In this document: positions 7,763 to 16,335 of the stretch, piece after piece
Numbering within the stretch: position 1 is the first letter of the stretch
Layout: every line of letters begins with the position of its first letter
DNA from: DYIU01 sp038326775
Lineage (GTDB): Bacteria > Actinomycetota > Geothermincolia > Fen-727 > Anoxymicrobiaceae
Length of the DNA: 64,000 nucleotides
Reading direction: 5' to 3'
Assembly: GCA_038326775.1 (NCBI GenBank)
Contig: JBBQKJ010000001.1
Span: 62,001 to 126,000, forward strand
Notes under the pieces: generated by a model
Told to the model about the DNA's origin: nothing
Seen by the model: only the letters and a program-made list of their open reading frames with translations
Database searches by the model: none
Translations under genes and position numbers: made by a program

Positions 7763-9627
7763 TAGATACCCGAATCGACCATCTTGTCCACGTCGAACAT
7801 CTTCTCGAACAGGTGGAGCATCGGCTTGTTCTCGACCAGGACCTCCGCGGTGAAGCTCAACAGGCCCTGCTTCTTCGCGAGCTGCGTGAGGTAGGAAAGC
7901 AGCTCCGTGCCGATACCCTTGTTCTGGTGCCTGTCGGTTACCACGAAGGCGATGTCCGCGGCGTGCGAGCCCTCGTCTATGGTGTACTGACCCAGGCCCG
8001 CGATGTCTTCCTTTTCTCCGTCCTGGATGACCGCGAGGAGCGCTACCTCCTTGGTCCAGTCGATGACAACGTATTCCTGCAGGCGCTCGTGGGGCATGTC
8101 CTGCCGACGGGAGATGAAACGCCTGTACATGCTGCTGTCGGAGAGCGAATAAAAGAAGTCCTTGAGCAGGGGCTCGTCGCTTATTCTCACCGGCCGGAGG
8201 AGGACCTCGACCCCATCCTTGGTTGTACGGTATGCCTCCAGCTCCTCGGGGTACTCGCCCGCCTTCCCGGGGATGAACGCCTGGTCGGCGTAGATGAGGC
8301 TGAGTTTTTTCGCCTCTTCGATGAGCCAGGGCCTGAACCTGGGATGCGCTATCGCCACGAGCCCCATGGCGCGCTCCCTGATGTTCTTTCCGTGCAGGTA
8401 GGCGATGCCGTACTCCGTAACGACGTAATGGATGTCACCCCGGGTCAGGGTCACGCCCGCGCCTTCCTGGATCATCGGAAGGATCCTCGAGACTCCCCCG
8501 TCGCCCGCGGTGGAGGGCAGGGCCAGTATGGTCTTGCCCCCCGGTGAGAGGACGGCTCCCCGCATGAAGTCTGCCTGGCCCCCCACGCCGCTGTAAAACA
8601 TCGTCCCTATAGACTCGGCCGTGGCCTGCCCCGACAGGTCTATCTGCAGGGCGGCGTTTATGGCGGTCATGTTGGTGTTGCGCGCTATGTTCAGGGGGTT
8701 GTTTGTGTAGTCGATAGGCCTGAACTCCACGCTCGGGTTGTCGTTGATGTATTCGTAGGTCGCTTTTGTGCCCATGCAGAAGGTGGCGACCGTCTTCCCG
8801 CGCTCGAAAGATTTCAGGGAGTTGTCCACGACCCCGCTTTTCAGCAGGTCGACGATGCCGTCGCTCAACAGCTCGGTGTGCACCCCGAGGTGCCTCTTGT
8901 CCGCCAGGTTCGAAAGTATGGCGTTGGGCAAGCTGCCGTATCCGATCTGGATGGTGTCCCCGTCCTCCACTATTCGGGCCACGTACTTGCCGATCTCGCT
9001 CGCCAGCTCGTCGGAGACGGTGGGTTTGTACTCCAATAGCGGCTCGTCGTGGGGCACGATAAAATCCACGTCCCTTATATGGATGAAAGTGTCCCCGTGC
9101 ACGCGGGGCATTAAGGAGTTCACCTGGGCGATGACGACCGAGGCGTTCTCCACCCCGGCCTTTGTTATGTCGACGCTCACCCCCAGGCTCATATACCCGT
9201 TGTTATCCGGCGGCGAGACCTGTATGAGGGCCACGTCGATGGGGATGAACTTCCGGTGGAACAGGTCGGGCACCTGAGAAAGGAATATCGGGGTGTAGTC
9301 GGCCATCCCGGTGTTCACCGCGTCCCGGGTGTTGTCGCCGATGAAGAAAGAGTTATGCCTGAAGTTCTGCTTGAACTTGTCGTCCGTGTACGGCGCGACC
9401 CCCAGGCTCCACACGTGGAACACTTCGGTGTCGAAGAACGCCTTGGGGTGCGAGCCGACATAATCGGCCAGGGCGCTTATGAGGTACTGGGGCTCCCCGC
9501 AGCCGGTCCCTACGAAAAGGTGGTCCCCCCTGTGGATGGCGTCGAACACCTTCGTCTCGGGCACGAACTTCTCGGGGTACGCTTTCTTCATCTCCTCAAG
9601 AGTCTTGGAACAGGTATCCTCGGCCAT
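7735..9627 (-). CDS. acetyl-CoA hydrolase/4-hydroxybutyrate CoA-transferase fused to GNAT acetyltransferase
   Basis: 630 residues, ATG at 9627 eight nt behind GGAGGAG. Residues about 1-450 match the class I CoA-transferase/acetyl-CoA hydrolase family (VGTGCGEPQYL near the N-terminus, YSGVGGQADFMRGA, and TEYGIAYLHGKNIRERA near the domain end). Residues about 470-630 form a GNAT domain with the acetyl-CoA pyrophosphate loop VTDRHQNKGIGTELLSYL. The first domain moves CoA between carboxylates, for example acetyl-CoA and butyrate or 4-hydroxybutyrate. The GNAT domain could acylate a lysine or act as a regulatory module. A 4-hydroxybutyryl-CoA dehydratase lies at 16978-18417. A palindromic operator lies about 110 nt upstream. 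Confidence 0.85.
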   Translation of the reverse strand: MAEDTCSKTLEEMKKAYPEKFVPETKVFDAIHRGDHLFVGTGCGEPQYLISALADYVGSHPKAFFDTEVFHVWSLGVAPYTDDKFKQNFRHNSFFIGDNTRDAVNTGMADYTPIFLSQVPDLFHRKFIPIDVALIQVSPPDNNGYMSLGVSVDITKAGVENASVVIAQVNSLMPRVHGDTFIHIRDVDFIVPHDEPLLEYKPTVSDELASEIGKYVARIVEDGDTIQIGYGSLPNAILSNLADKRHLGVHTELLSDGIVDLLKSGVVDNSLKSFERGKTVATFCMGTKATYEYINDNPSVEFRPIDYTNNPLNIARNTNMTAINAALQIDLSGQATAESIGTMFYSGVGGQADFMRGAVLSPGGKTILALPSTAGDGGVSRILPMIQEGAGVTLTRGDIHYVVTEYGIAYLHGKNIRERAMGLVAIAHPRFRPWLIEEAKKLSLIYADQAFIPGKAGEYPEELEAYRTTKDGVEVLLRPVRISDEPLLKDFFYSLSDSSMYRRFISRRQDMPHERLQEYVVIDWTKEVALLAVIQDGEKEDIAGLGQYTIDEGSHAADIAFVVTDRHQNKGIGTELLSYLTQLAKKQGLLSFTAEVLVENKPMLHLFEKMFDVDKMVDSGIYYLSMGLGA

Positions 9628-9732
9628 GTTATATGCTCCTCCAGCTTGTCCTAGCCCCCTCCGAGCGGGGAGCCCCTTCTCTTCACCCCGTTACGGGGTC
9701 GTTTCATCACCCGCCGAAGCAGGGCTCTCGTA

Positions 9733-9751
9733 TAGATACATATTGTATCTA
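9733..9751. promoter_or_regulatory. palindromic operator upstream of the CoA-transferase gene
   Basis: TAGATACA-TAT-TGTATCTA is a perfect 8-bp inverted repeat with a 3-nt centre, typical in size of a TetR- or GntR-family site. It lies in the 181-nt gap between the flavoprotein end (9809) and the CoA-transferase start (9627), in an AT-rich patch that is the probable minus-strand promoter. The 11-mer ACATATTGTAT inside it recurs exactly in the glycyl-radical-enzyme promoter at 34460-34470. A further small hairpin, ACCCCG-TTA-CGGGGT at 9685-9699, lies between this site and the gene. Confidence 0.6.
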
Positions 9752-9808
9752 CAATGAAACTACAATAACTCCTGCCGGGAGCAGCGGCACAGGCGCTGTC
9801 TTTAGATT

Positions 9809-10873
9809 CTAGTGGCAGCCCAGCATGCCGAAGCCGGGGACGGAACCGGGCAGGTTCCTGGTTTCGACGACACTGACCAGCCGCTCCGTGCGCGGGACTC
9901 CGAGCGTGTTTATCACCTTCTCCATCGCGTCCACGTGCGGGCGGACGCGGTAGAAGACCTTGTTCTTGAAGTAGTACGCCGCCTTGAAGCGGCGGGTGAT
10001 GCGGTGGAACTCCGCGGCCGCCTTCTCCCGGTCGCTGACGGCCATAGCCGCTATCTTGCCGGTCATGATGGCCCCCAGTATGCCGAACCACATGACCGGG
10101 TCCATGGCACCGCTCATGGTTCCGCACATTATGAGGTCTCCCCTGAAGAGGCCGGGGTTATCGGGGCCGGCAACCGGTACCGCGCCCGATACGTACTCCC
10201 AGTCGAGGTGCTCCACGCCCTCGTTACGGCGCATGCAGTCCACGTACCGCTTCAGGGCCTCGCGGCTCACCTGGCCCGTCGAGTAGAAGAAGTCGAAGTA
10301 ATAGTTGTTGACCGAGGAGAGGTAGCCGAACTCGGTGATGGACGCCTCGAGGTAGATCCAGGCGTAGTTGCTGAAGCCGCACTCCCCGCGGGAGAGCCAG
10401 CCGTACCATCGGAGGTACGGGATATCCAGCATCTCGTACGCGGAGGGGCTTAGCCCGCAGGCGACTATCGTCCCGGGGTCTAGTTTGGGGATGTCCTCTT
10501 TCTTGAGCGGGGTATCAAAATGGAATGTCACGCCTAGGTCGAGGCACATCCCGTAGAGCATTGTGTCGATGCTGCCAGGGCGGCTGCCCCTCTCAACGGT
10601 GAAGAGCTTGCCGGCGGGCGCCTGCGCCTTCGTCTCGTTGTAGTACCAGGGGCAGGCCAGCAGGGGGTAGAAGACAGGCCTCAAGTCGATTCCGACGTAC
10701 TCGCTGGTGCGCTCGAGGTCGATTGGCGTCGTGTGGGCCGAAGGGTTGTATATCCTGGACCCGCCGTAGCCGCTCTCCCGGTCGAGGACCTCCACCTCGT
10801 AGCCGTCGCGCGCCAGGTTGACGGCCGCGATCATGCCTGACATCCCCGCGCCGTATATGCTGACTTTCTTCAT
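9809..10873 (-). CDS. Rossmann-fold FAD/NAD(P)-binding oxidoreductase, family unknown
   Basis: 354 residues, ATG at 10873 behind GGGAGGAGAGG. The N-terminus is a clear dinucleotide fold (SIYGAGMSGMIAAVNLARDG, then VLDRESGYGGS). After that it does not match a familiar enzyme. It is clearly a paralogue of the protein at 21378-22454: both share NPS-x-HTTP-[IL]-D, TSEY-[VI]-GID, [TI]-I-[VI]-ACGL, DREKAA-x-EF and a C-terminus ending G-[CA]-CH. The invariant terminal Cys-His is unusual. It is divergent from the heliorhodopsin gene with a 114-nt shared promoter region. A flavoprotein oxidoreductase of unknown substrate is the safest call. Confidence 0.7.
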   Translation of the reverse strand: MKKVSIYGAGMSGMIAAVNLARDGYEVEVLDRESGYGGSRIYNPSAHTTPIDLERTSEYVGIDLRPVFYPLLACPWYYNETKAQAPAGKLFTVERGSRPGSIDTMLYGMCLDLGVTFHFDTPLKKEDIPKLDPGTIVACGLSPSAYEMLDIPYLRWYGWLSRGECGFSNYAWIYLEASITEFGYLSSVNNYYFDFFYSTGQVSREALKRYVDCMRRNEGVEHLDWEYVSGAVPVAGPDNPGLFRGDLIMCGTMSGAMDPVMWFGILGAIMTGKIAAMAVSDREKAAAEFHRITRRFKAAYYFKNKVFYRVRPHVDAMEKVINTLGVPRTERLVSVVETRNLPGSVPGFGMLGCH

Positions 10874-10987
10874 CTGCCTCTCCTCCCTTGCCGTCTGGCA
10901 GTTTTATTATATCCCTGGCGGCCTGTGCAGGATTGGGAGCCCGTTCCCAGAAACAATTAACTCAGGACGAGGCGAAGGAGGTTGACC

Positions 10988-11776
10988 ATGACGGACGCCA
11001 CCGCTCCAGAGGGGATGGAACGACGGTTGAACCGACTCCGTGTCTTCAACTTTGTAGTGGGCATCGTGCTGCTGGCCCAGGGCCTGCTGATGCTTTTCAT
11101 CAGCAACGACTACGCGGCGCCCGTTACGACCCACTACCTCGGTGCAGGCACCCGCAGAGCTTTCCCGATCCCTGTCACCAGGCAGCCGGGCAGCCTGAGG
11201 CTGGGCCCGATGGTAGCTCTTTTCCTACTCCTCAGCGGAATCGCCCTCCTGTTGATCGCGGCGCCGGGGATAAACAACTGGTACAGGAAGAACCTTCTGA
11301 AGGGGGCCAACTACGGCAGGTGGATAGAGTATTCGATCACCGCGTCTCTGATGATAGTCGTTATCGCAATGCTTTCCGGAATATACGACTTGTCCACCCT
11401 CATCCTTCTCTTCTTCATGAACGCCATGATGATACTGTTCGGCTGGATGATGGAGCTGCACAACCAGACCACCGAAAAGACCGACTGGACAGCTTTCTAT
11501 TTCGGATGCATCGCCGGAGCTGTGCCGTGGGTGATAATCTGGCTGTACTTCATCTCCGCGGCCTCCGACCCGACCAGTAAGATGCCGGGTTTCGTGTACG
11601 GCATCATGGTCTCGCTGTTCATCTTCTTCAACATCTTCGCGGTAAACATGGTGCTGCAGTACAAGAAGGTAGGGCCGTGGAAGGACTACCTGTTCGGCGA
11701 GAAGGTTTACATCATACTCAGCCTGGCGGCCAAGTCACTCCTGGCCTGGCAGGTGTTCTTCGGCACTCTTCGCTAA
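10988..11776 (+). CDS. heliorhodopsin
   Basis: 262 residues, ATG at 10988 chosen because GAAGGAGG lies 6 nt upstream. The protein is almost entirely hydrophobic with about seven membrane segments. It matches the heliorhodopsin family rather than type 1 rhodopsins. The last helix has SLAAKSLLAWQVFFGTL, where Lys249 should form the retinal Schiff base. Helix C has RWIEYS, where Glu114 occupies the single counterion position. It also has FGCIAGAVPW and PGFVYGIMVSLFIFFN. Heliorhodopsins have inverted topology with the N-terminus inside, do not pump ions, and have a slow photocycle suggesting sensing or enzyme regulation. No retinal-forming gene is seen nearby. The stop overlaps the convergent ferredoxin gene by 4 nt. 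Confidence 0.93.
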   Translation: MTDATAPEGMERRLNRLRVFNFVVGIVLLAQGLLMLFISNDYAAPVTTHYLGAGTRRAFPIPVTRQPGSLRLGPMVALFLLLSGIALLLIAAPGINNWYRKNLLKGANYGRWIEYSITASLMIVVIAMLSGIYDLSTLILLFFMNAMMILFGWMMELHNQTTEKTDWTAFYFGCIAGAVPWVIIWLYFISAASDPTSKMPGFVYGIMVSLFIFFNIFAVNMVLQYKKVGPWKDYLFGEKVYIILSLAAKSLLAWQVFFGTLR

Positions 11777-12042
11777 CCCCAGGAACTCCTGTAGCCCTTG
11801 CCACCCGGTGGCCAGGAGAAGTCGACTGCGCCGCGCGTGCAGACGAACCAGCAGGCGGCGCACTCCATGCACTCTGCGAGGCTCTTGATGCGCGCCTTTT
11901 TATCGGCGATCTCGTAGCAGCCGCCGAGGCATACCTTCACGCAGCGAGCGCACGCGTCGCACTTATCCTTGTCGATGGTGATGAAGTTGCCTGCGCCCTG
12001 GACCCATTCGACGCCCGGGAACTCTTCAGATGTTCTCGCCAT
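11773..12042 (-). CDS. FixX-like 2[4Fe-4S] ferredoxin
   Basis: 89 residues with two cysteine motifs, KCDACARCVKVC and ECMECAACWFVC, in a small ferredoxin-like fold. Its start follows the stop of the FixC-like gene at 12044 by one base, so the two are translationally coupled. FixX-type ferredoxins accompany the FixC flavoprotein and pass electrons between it and quinone or electron-transfer flavoprotein. Here it is probably the iron-sulfur partner of the neighbouring flavoprotein. The C-terminus ends GGKGYRSSWG with no membrane segment. Confidence 0.8.
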   Translation of the reverse strand: MARTSEEFPGVEWVQGAGNFITIDKDKCDACARCVKVCLGGCYEIADKKARIKSLAECMECAACWFVCTRGAVDFSWPPGGKGYRSSWG

Positions 12043-12043
12043 C

Positions 12044-13714
12044 TCATTTCCCTTTCGCGGGTGGGTTGTCGAACATGGCGGGGTCGGCGCGGCTTACGAA
12101 GCTCACCAGTTTCCTGCTCAACGGGTCGGTCAACGGCTCGAGAAATCTTATGACGGCCAGGTAGACGGGCTCCATCACCGGCAGAATGACCTTCATCACC
12201 GGGTTGGCGGCGGCCGAAGCCGGGGCCAGGAACGCGGCCGCTTTTCTGAGCGGGGACGCGAACCGGGCAAGGCCCCCGTCCAGGAGCTCGAGCGACTTTC
12301 CGAACGCCCTGTGTCCGAGGGTCTGCACCTTGCGCGGCCTGCGCCTGGAGGAAGCCTCGCCGTCGTAGCGCTCGTGGAGCCAGTTGTAGTAGTACCTTGG
12401 GAACATCCGTATCCAGGCGGCAACGATGGCGGGTTCGTCAGCGATCGAGTCCAGCACGGTCCTCAGCAGCGGGGTGCTCATGTGGGTGAAACCGCCCAGG
12501 CCCCATCCGTTGTGGACGAGCTTCCGGAGGAGCTTGATGTCGTGGTTCTGCTGGGCGTAGCGCAGGTCGTGGCGGTTGGTCCGGGAGATCGACCACTGGA
12601 TTATGGGGTGCGCCTTTATCCGTTCGTCGTAACGTTTGAGGAAAGTCGCGGAGGTATCCCCGGCGCGTATCGCCTCGATCGTCACGTCCGCGGCGATGTC
12701 CGCGGAAAACCAGGCCGCGGGCACCCCGTCGCAAAGCTCGGTGCTCTCGAGCCCGGCGGCGTCACCGATGAGCAGCATCCCGTCGGTGTGGTTGGGCATC
12801 TTGCGCGCTCGCTCGTCGAGCCCCACGAATATCTCGAAGCCGTCCCACATCCGGGCGCGCAAGCGTATGTGCGGGGCCACCTCCTCCCTCCACCAGGGCA
12901 GGCCTCCGGTGATGTTGCGATGGTACTCGTCGAAATCTTTGAGGCTCGGGACCTTTCCACTGCCGGTTTCAAGGCTCTGGTCCTGGATGAAGTGGAGGCT
13001 GTTTCTGTAGGGCCAGACCATGAGACCGTTTCCGAAGCCGAGGGGAGGCGCGACCCTCTGCTCGTCCCAACCCCAGCAAAAACGAAGGGTATGGCCGAAT
13101 ATCCTGTCCACGTCCGCCTTGGACATCTCGTAGTCATAGCAGTCGGCGAGCGAGATGGCGTCCGGCGGGTACTTCTCGCGGATTCCCGCTTTTATCGCCA
13201 GCAGGCCCTGGCAGCCTTCCCCGTCGATGACCACCTTCGAGCTTATGTGCTCGCCGCCGTCGGTCAAGATGCCCGTGATGAAACCATCCTCCCGGATGAC
13301 GTCCACCGCCACGGTGGAGGTCCGTAGCTCGACCCCCGATTCGACCGCCCTGTCCGCCTCCCACTCGCAGAACGGCTGGCAGTAGGCGTTGTAGCCGAAA
13401 GCGAGCACAGGGGAGAGGGGTTTGGGGATCTTAAGGGTATCATCGATCTCGATATCGCCCGTGGCGATATCTTTGACGATGTAGTTGATGATCCCGTCGG
13501 CCGGCCGCTCGATGGGCGGGTTCCCGTCACGGATGAACGCCGGACCGAAGAGGAAGCCGTAGAATGGGATCGTGAGGCCGGAGATGACCTTCTCGCCGAC
13601 CCTTGCCCCCCTCTCGAGCATGAGCGTGCGCAGGCCGGCTTCGGCACATTTCTTAGCCGCCACCGGCCCGCCGAACCCGGCGCCGACAACTATGACATCG
13701 TATTCGTCGTCCAT
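12044..13714 (-). CDS. FixC/ETF:quinone oxidoreductase-like flavoprotein
   Basis: 556 residues with an N-terminal FAD fold (VIVVGAGFGGPVAAKKCAEAG, LERGARVGEK), the mid-segment VVIDGEGCQGLLA, and the family's second FAD motif GMLLIGDAAGLESTELCDGVPAAW. This is the geranylgeranyl reductase/FixC/ETF-QO family. With the adjacent FixX-like ferredoxin it makes a FixCX-type unit that would move electrons from a reduced electron-transfer flavoprotein to a quinone or ferredoxin. No ETF alpha/beta genes are in the window. The C-terminal about 100 residues are an extra helical extension with hydrophobic stretches, possibly a membrane contact. It lies 10 nt after the CoA ligase gene on the same strand. 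Confidence 0.8.
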   Translation of the reverse strand: MDDEYDVIVVGAGFGGPVAAKKCAEAGLRTLMLERGARVGEKVISGLTIPFYGFLFGPAFIRDGNPPIERPADGIINYIVKDIATGDIEIDDTLKIPKPLSPVLAFGYNAYCQPFCEWEADRAVESGVELRTSTVAVDVIREDGFITGILTDGGEHISSKVVIDGEGCQGLLAIKAGIREKYPPDAISLADCYDYEMSKADVDRIFGHTLRFCWGWDEQRVAPPLGFGNGLMVWPYRNSLHFIQDQSLETGSGKVPSLKDFDEYHRNITGGLPWWREEVAPHIRLRARMWDGFEIFVGLDERARKMPNHTDGMLLIGDAAGLESTELCDGVPAAWFSADIAADVTIEAIRAGDTSATFLKRYDERIKAHPIIQWSISRTNRHDLRYAQQNHDIKLLRKLVHNGWGLGGFTHMSTPLLRTVLDSIADEPAIVAAWIRMFPRYYYNWLHERYDGEASSRRRPRKVQTLGHRAFGKSLELLDGGLARFASPLRKAAAFLAPASAAANPVMKVILPVMEPVYLAVIRFLEPLTDPLSRKLVSFVSRADPAMFDNPPAKGK

Positions 13715-13724
13715 AGTGTCAGCC

Positions 13725-15257
13725 TCATTCCCGCGGGTCAGCCGGCTGTTCGTTGAACTGGACTCGCAAGTCTTTCTTCAGGATCTTTCCGGTTGGGGTG
13801 CGGGGCAGAGCGTCGGTGAACACCACCGACTTGGGCATCTTGAACTTCCCGATCTTGCCTTTCGTCCACTCGATTATCTCTTCCTCGGTAAGTGTCTCGC
13901 CTGGCGTGACAACCACCACCGCCCTGACTGCCTCTCCCCACAACTCGTCCGGGTAGCCTATGACGCCGGCGTCCTGGATCTTGGGATGGTGCAACAGAAG
14001 GTCCTCGATCTCTGCGGGATAAATGTTCTCGCCACCGGAGATTATCATGTCTTTCTTGCGGTCCATGATGTAAAGGAAACCGTCTGAGTCCATCCTGCCG
14101 ATGTCCCCGGTGCAGAGCCAGCCGTCCTTGATGCTCTGGGCCGTGGCCTCGGGGTTGTTCCAGTAGCCTGTCATCACGAAATCGCCGCGCATGAGGACCT
14201 CGCCCAGCTCTTCGGGGCCGACCTCGTTGCCGTCATCATCAACGAGCTTGATCTCTGAGAAGAACTCCGGCAGCCCGCAGGAGCCGGCCTTCACCATGGA
14301 GTGCTCGCCGTCGATGACGGTACCCATGCCGCATGACTCGGTCAGGCCGTAGAGGTTGCGCACCTCTATTCCAGCTTCCGCGTACTCTTCGAGCACGGCG
14401 ACGGGGAGGGGCGCGGCGTAAACAAATACCATCTTCACCGAGCTCCAGTCATACTTTTCGAAGTCGGGGACCATTTTGAGTATCTGCAGGAGGACGGGCA
14501 CCGAGCCGAACACGTTGACCTTCTCTTCCTCGATGAGCTCGAGAAAGCGTTTGGGGTCGAGGCTCCTGAGCATTATGCAGCGTAGGCCGGCCTGCACGCC
14601 CAGGGGAACGTTGGCAAGGCCGCCTATGTGGAAGAGGGGTAATACGAGCATGGCGGTCTCACCCAGATGTCCCACCGTGGCGATGATGTTGGTCGAGCCC
14701 ACGAAGTAGTTCCTGTGGGTGAGCATGGCGCCCTTGGGCCGCCCGGTGGTGCCCGAGGTGTATAGGATGGAGAGCACGTCATCATCGCCACCCGTTATCT
14801 CGGGCTCATCTTCGGGCTCATCCTTTATCAGTTGGTTGTAGGAGAGCGCCCAATCAGGCGGATTGTCGCCGAGAGCCACGAGATGTTCGGCCGGTATGTC
14901 GCCGCGGAATGAATCAACGACGTCCACGTACTCCGGGCCGAAGACGAACACATCAGCGCCGCTGTCGGAGAGGATGTACTGCATCTCCGGACCGGCAATA
15001 CGGTAGTTGATGGGCACCAGTATAGCCCCGATCTTCCCCAGGCCGAAGAACATGCTCAGGTACTCGGGCTCGTTCAGGGCGAGAAGGCCTACCCTTACGC
15101 CGCGCTCCACACCGAGCTTTTTCATGGCGTGAGCGAGCTTGTTGGCCTCGGCGTTGGCCTCGGACCACGTGAGGCGGACGTCCTCGCAGACGATCGCCTC
15201 CTTTTCGGGGTCGAGCATTGCTCGCTGGGTAAGGTAACTGCCGATATTGATAGGCAT
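13725..15257 (-). CDS. acyl-CoA ligase (AMP-forming, long-chain fatty acid/aromatic acid type)
   Basis: 510 residues from ATG 15257, chosen because GGAG lies nine nt upstream and the family begins there; the open frame runs to 15302. The P-loop YTSGTTGRPKGAM is at about residues 166-178. The adenylation motifs YGLTESCG, GWLCTGDIG and DRKKDMIISGGENIYPAEIE, and the terminal lysine motif PRTPTGKILKKDLR, are all intact. It activates a carboxylic acid with ATP and CoA. It heads an operon with the FixC-like and FixX-like genes, suggesting that acyl-CoA formation and oxidation feed the same electron route. Substrate chain type cannot be told from sequence. Confidence 0.9.
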   Translation of the reverse strand: MPINIGSYLTQRAMLDPEKEAIVCEDVRLTWSEANAEANKLAHAMKKLGVERGVRVGLLALNEPEYLSMFFGLGKIGAILVPINYRIAGPEMQYILSDSGADVFVFGPEYVDVVDSFRGDIPAEHLVALGDNPPDWALSYNQLIKDEPEDEPEITGGDDDVLSILYTSGTTGRPKGAMLTHRNYFVGSTNIIATVGHLGETAMLVLPLFHIGGLANVPLGVQAGLRCIMLRSLDPKRFLELIEEEKVNVFGSVPVLLQILKMVPDFEKYDWSSVKMVFVYAAPLPVAVLEEYAEAGIEVRNLYGLTESCGMGTVIDGEHSMVKAGSCGLPEFFSEIKLVDDDGNEVGPEELGEVLMRGDFVMTGYWNNPEATAQSIKDGWLCTGDIGRMDSDGFLYIMDRKKDMIISGGENIYPAEIEDLLLHHPKIQDAGVIGYPDELWGEAVRAVVVVTPGETLTEEEIIEWTKGKIGKFKMPKSVVFTDALPRTPTGKILKKDLRVQFNEQPADPRE

Positions 15258-15384
15258 GTCGACCAACTCCTTTCCGCCCTGAGGTACCGTCATGGGTAGC
15301 ACTATATTAATCCATTCAGGTCACGGCGCAATAGCGGAATCGAACGCGCCTTCGCGGCCGTACTCGTCAATCGGGCTTTTGCGA

Positions 15385-15390
15385 TATAAT
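15385..15390 (+). promoter_or_regulatory. probable -10 element of the gene at 15430
   Basis: TATAAT lies in the divergent gap between the acyl-CoA ligase start and the iron-sulfur protein start, putting the transcript start near 15397. No good -35 hexamer is seen at the right distance, so the call is tentative. Confidence 0.4.
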
Positions 15391-15429
15391 TCGCGGCGGA
15401 ACAGGCACTTAAGAACACGGGAGTCTGCG

Positions 15430-16272
15430 ATGCTTGCACACCTCGACCACTCGGGAAAACGTCTTCACCACCATATCCCGTTTCCCCTCGACATCATCGG
15501 CGCGAAGTACGAGTACCTGCTGATGAAAACGCTCGGGTGGATGACCGACAAGGAATGGCTCTACCGGCACGGGGCCGTCAAAGGATTTGTCGACTGGCTG
15601 GCCAACCACGTGTTGCTCCCGATAATCCACGGTGAGGTGCTTACCCCCGACGAGCTCGAAAATCTTATCAGGCAGCTCGAGAACGAGGGCGTGGTCATGG
15701 CCGTCGGGATATGTGAGTGCCGGCACGGCGAGAACAACATCGACCCGGAGCTCGTCGACGGGGCGGACCCCAACTATACGTGCGTGATGATAGGTGACTG
15801 GGGCAAGGGGCACCTCTATAACTATCCCTCTTTGTACAAGAGGGTCGGAGCGGACGAGCTTATCGAGAAGGCCCGCTTCTGGCACGCGCGGGGAAGAGTG
15901 CTGGACGCCTGGGGCTTGATCGATTCTCACGGCTTCGTGGTCAGCTACTGCCACTGCCTGCCGGAATACTGCGTGCCCCTGCGAAACCAGATCAAGCGAG
16001 GCACCAGGGTTTTTGCGCCCGGGAACAGCTACGCGGTGCACGACCCCGCCAGGTGTCTCGGGCCGGATAAATGCGACTGGGACTGCACCCGGCGGTGCTA
16101 CTTCGGCGCCATCGAGGTGCGCGACGGAAAGGCGGTCTGTGACCCCTCGAAGTGCCACGGCTGCGGCCAGTGCTTCGTTTACTGTCCGGCCGGCGCCGCC
16201 ACTTCGGTGCGCAAGAAGGACTACGAGCTTACCTACTGCTCGCCCGACCTGCTCGCCCGCGCCGGCAAGTGA
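15430..16272 (+). CDS. 4Fe-4S ferredoxin-domain protein
   Basis: 280 residues from the ATG at 15430, behind GGGAG; the open frame extends to 15292 but the earlier part is not protein-like. The N-terminal part is helical. The middle holds cysteines in VGICECRHGE and SYCHCLPEYC. The C-terminus has two cluster motifs, an irregular one (CLGPDKCDWDCTRRC) and a typical one (KCHGCGQCFVYC). The plan of helical N-domain, extra Cys pairs and C-terminal ferredoxin is shared with the protein at 867-1925. It is probably a cytoplasmic redox carrier or sensor. It is divergent from the acyl-CoA ligase operon. Confidence 0.7.
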   Translation: MLAHLDHSGKRLHHHIPFPLDIIGAKYEYLLMKTLGWMTDKEWLYRHGAVKGFVDWLANHVLLPIIHGEVLTPDELENLIRQLENEGVVMAVGICECRHGENNIDPELVDGADPNYTCVMIGDWGKGHLYNYPSLYKRVGADELIEKARFWHARGRVLDAWGLIDSHGFVVSYCHCLPEYCVPLRNQIKRGTRVFAPGNSYAVHDPARCLGPDKCDWDCTRRCYFGAIEVRDGKAVCDPSKCHGCGQCFVYCPAGAATSVRKKDYELTYCSPDLLARAGK

Positions 16273-16275
16273 GCC

Positions 16276-16293
16276 GCCGGCCGGAGGGCCGGC
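16276..16293 (+). terminator. GC-rich hairpin after the ferredoxin-domain gene
   Basis: GCCGGCC-GGAG-GGCCGGC forms a 7-bp stem with a 4-nt loop three nt after the stop at 16272. There is no T-tract, so it may be a weak terminator or an RNA-stabilising hairpin. It lies inside the region that would encode the signal peptide of the next gene. Confidence 0.45.
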
Positions 16294-16335
16294 TTAAGAC
16301 TCCTTGCGCCGGTTCTCATACTCATCCTCCTCTTC

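Noticed and set aside
9685..9699. Small hairpin ACCCCG-TTA-CGGGGT as a riboswitch
   Set aside because: A single 6-bp stem with no wider conserved structure; at most a leader hairpin.
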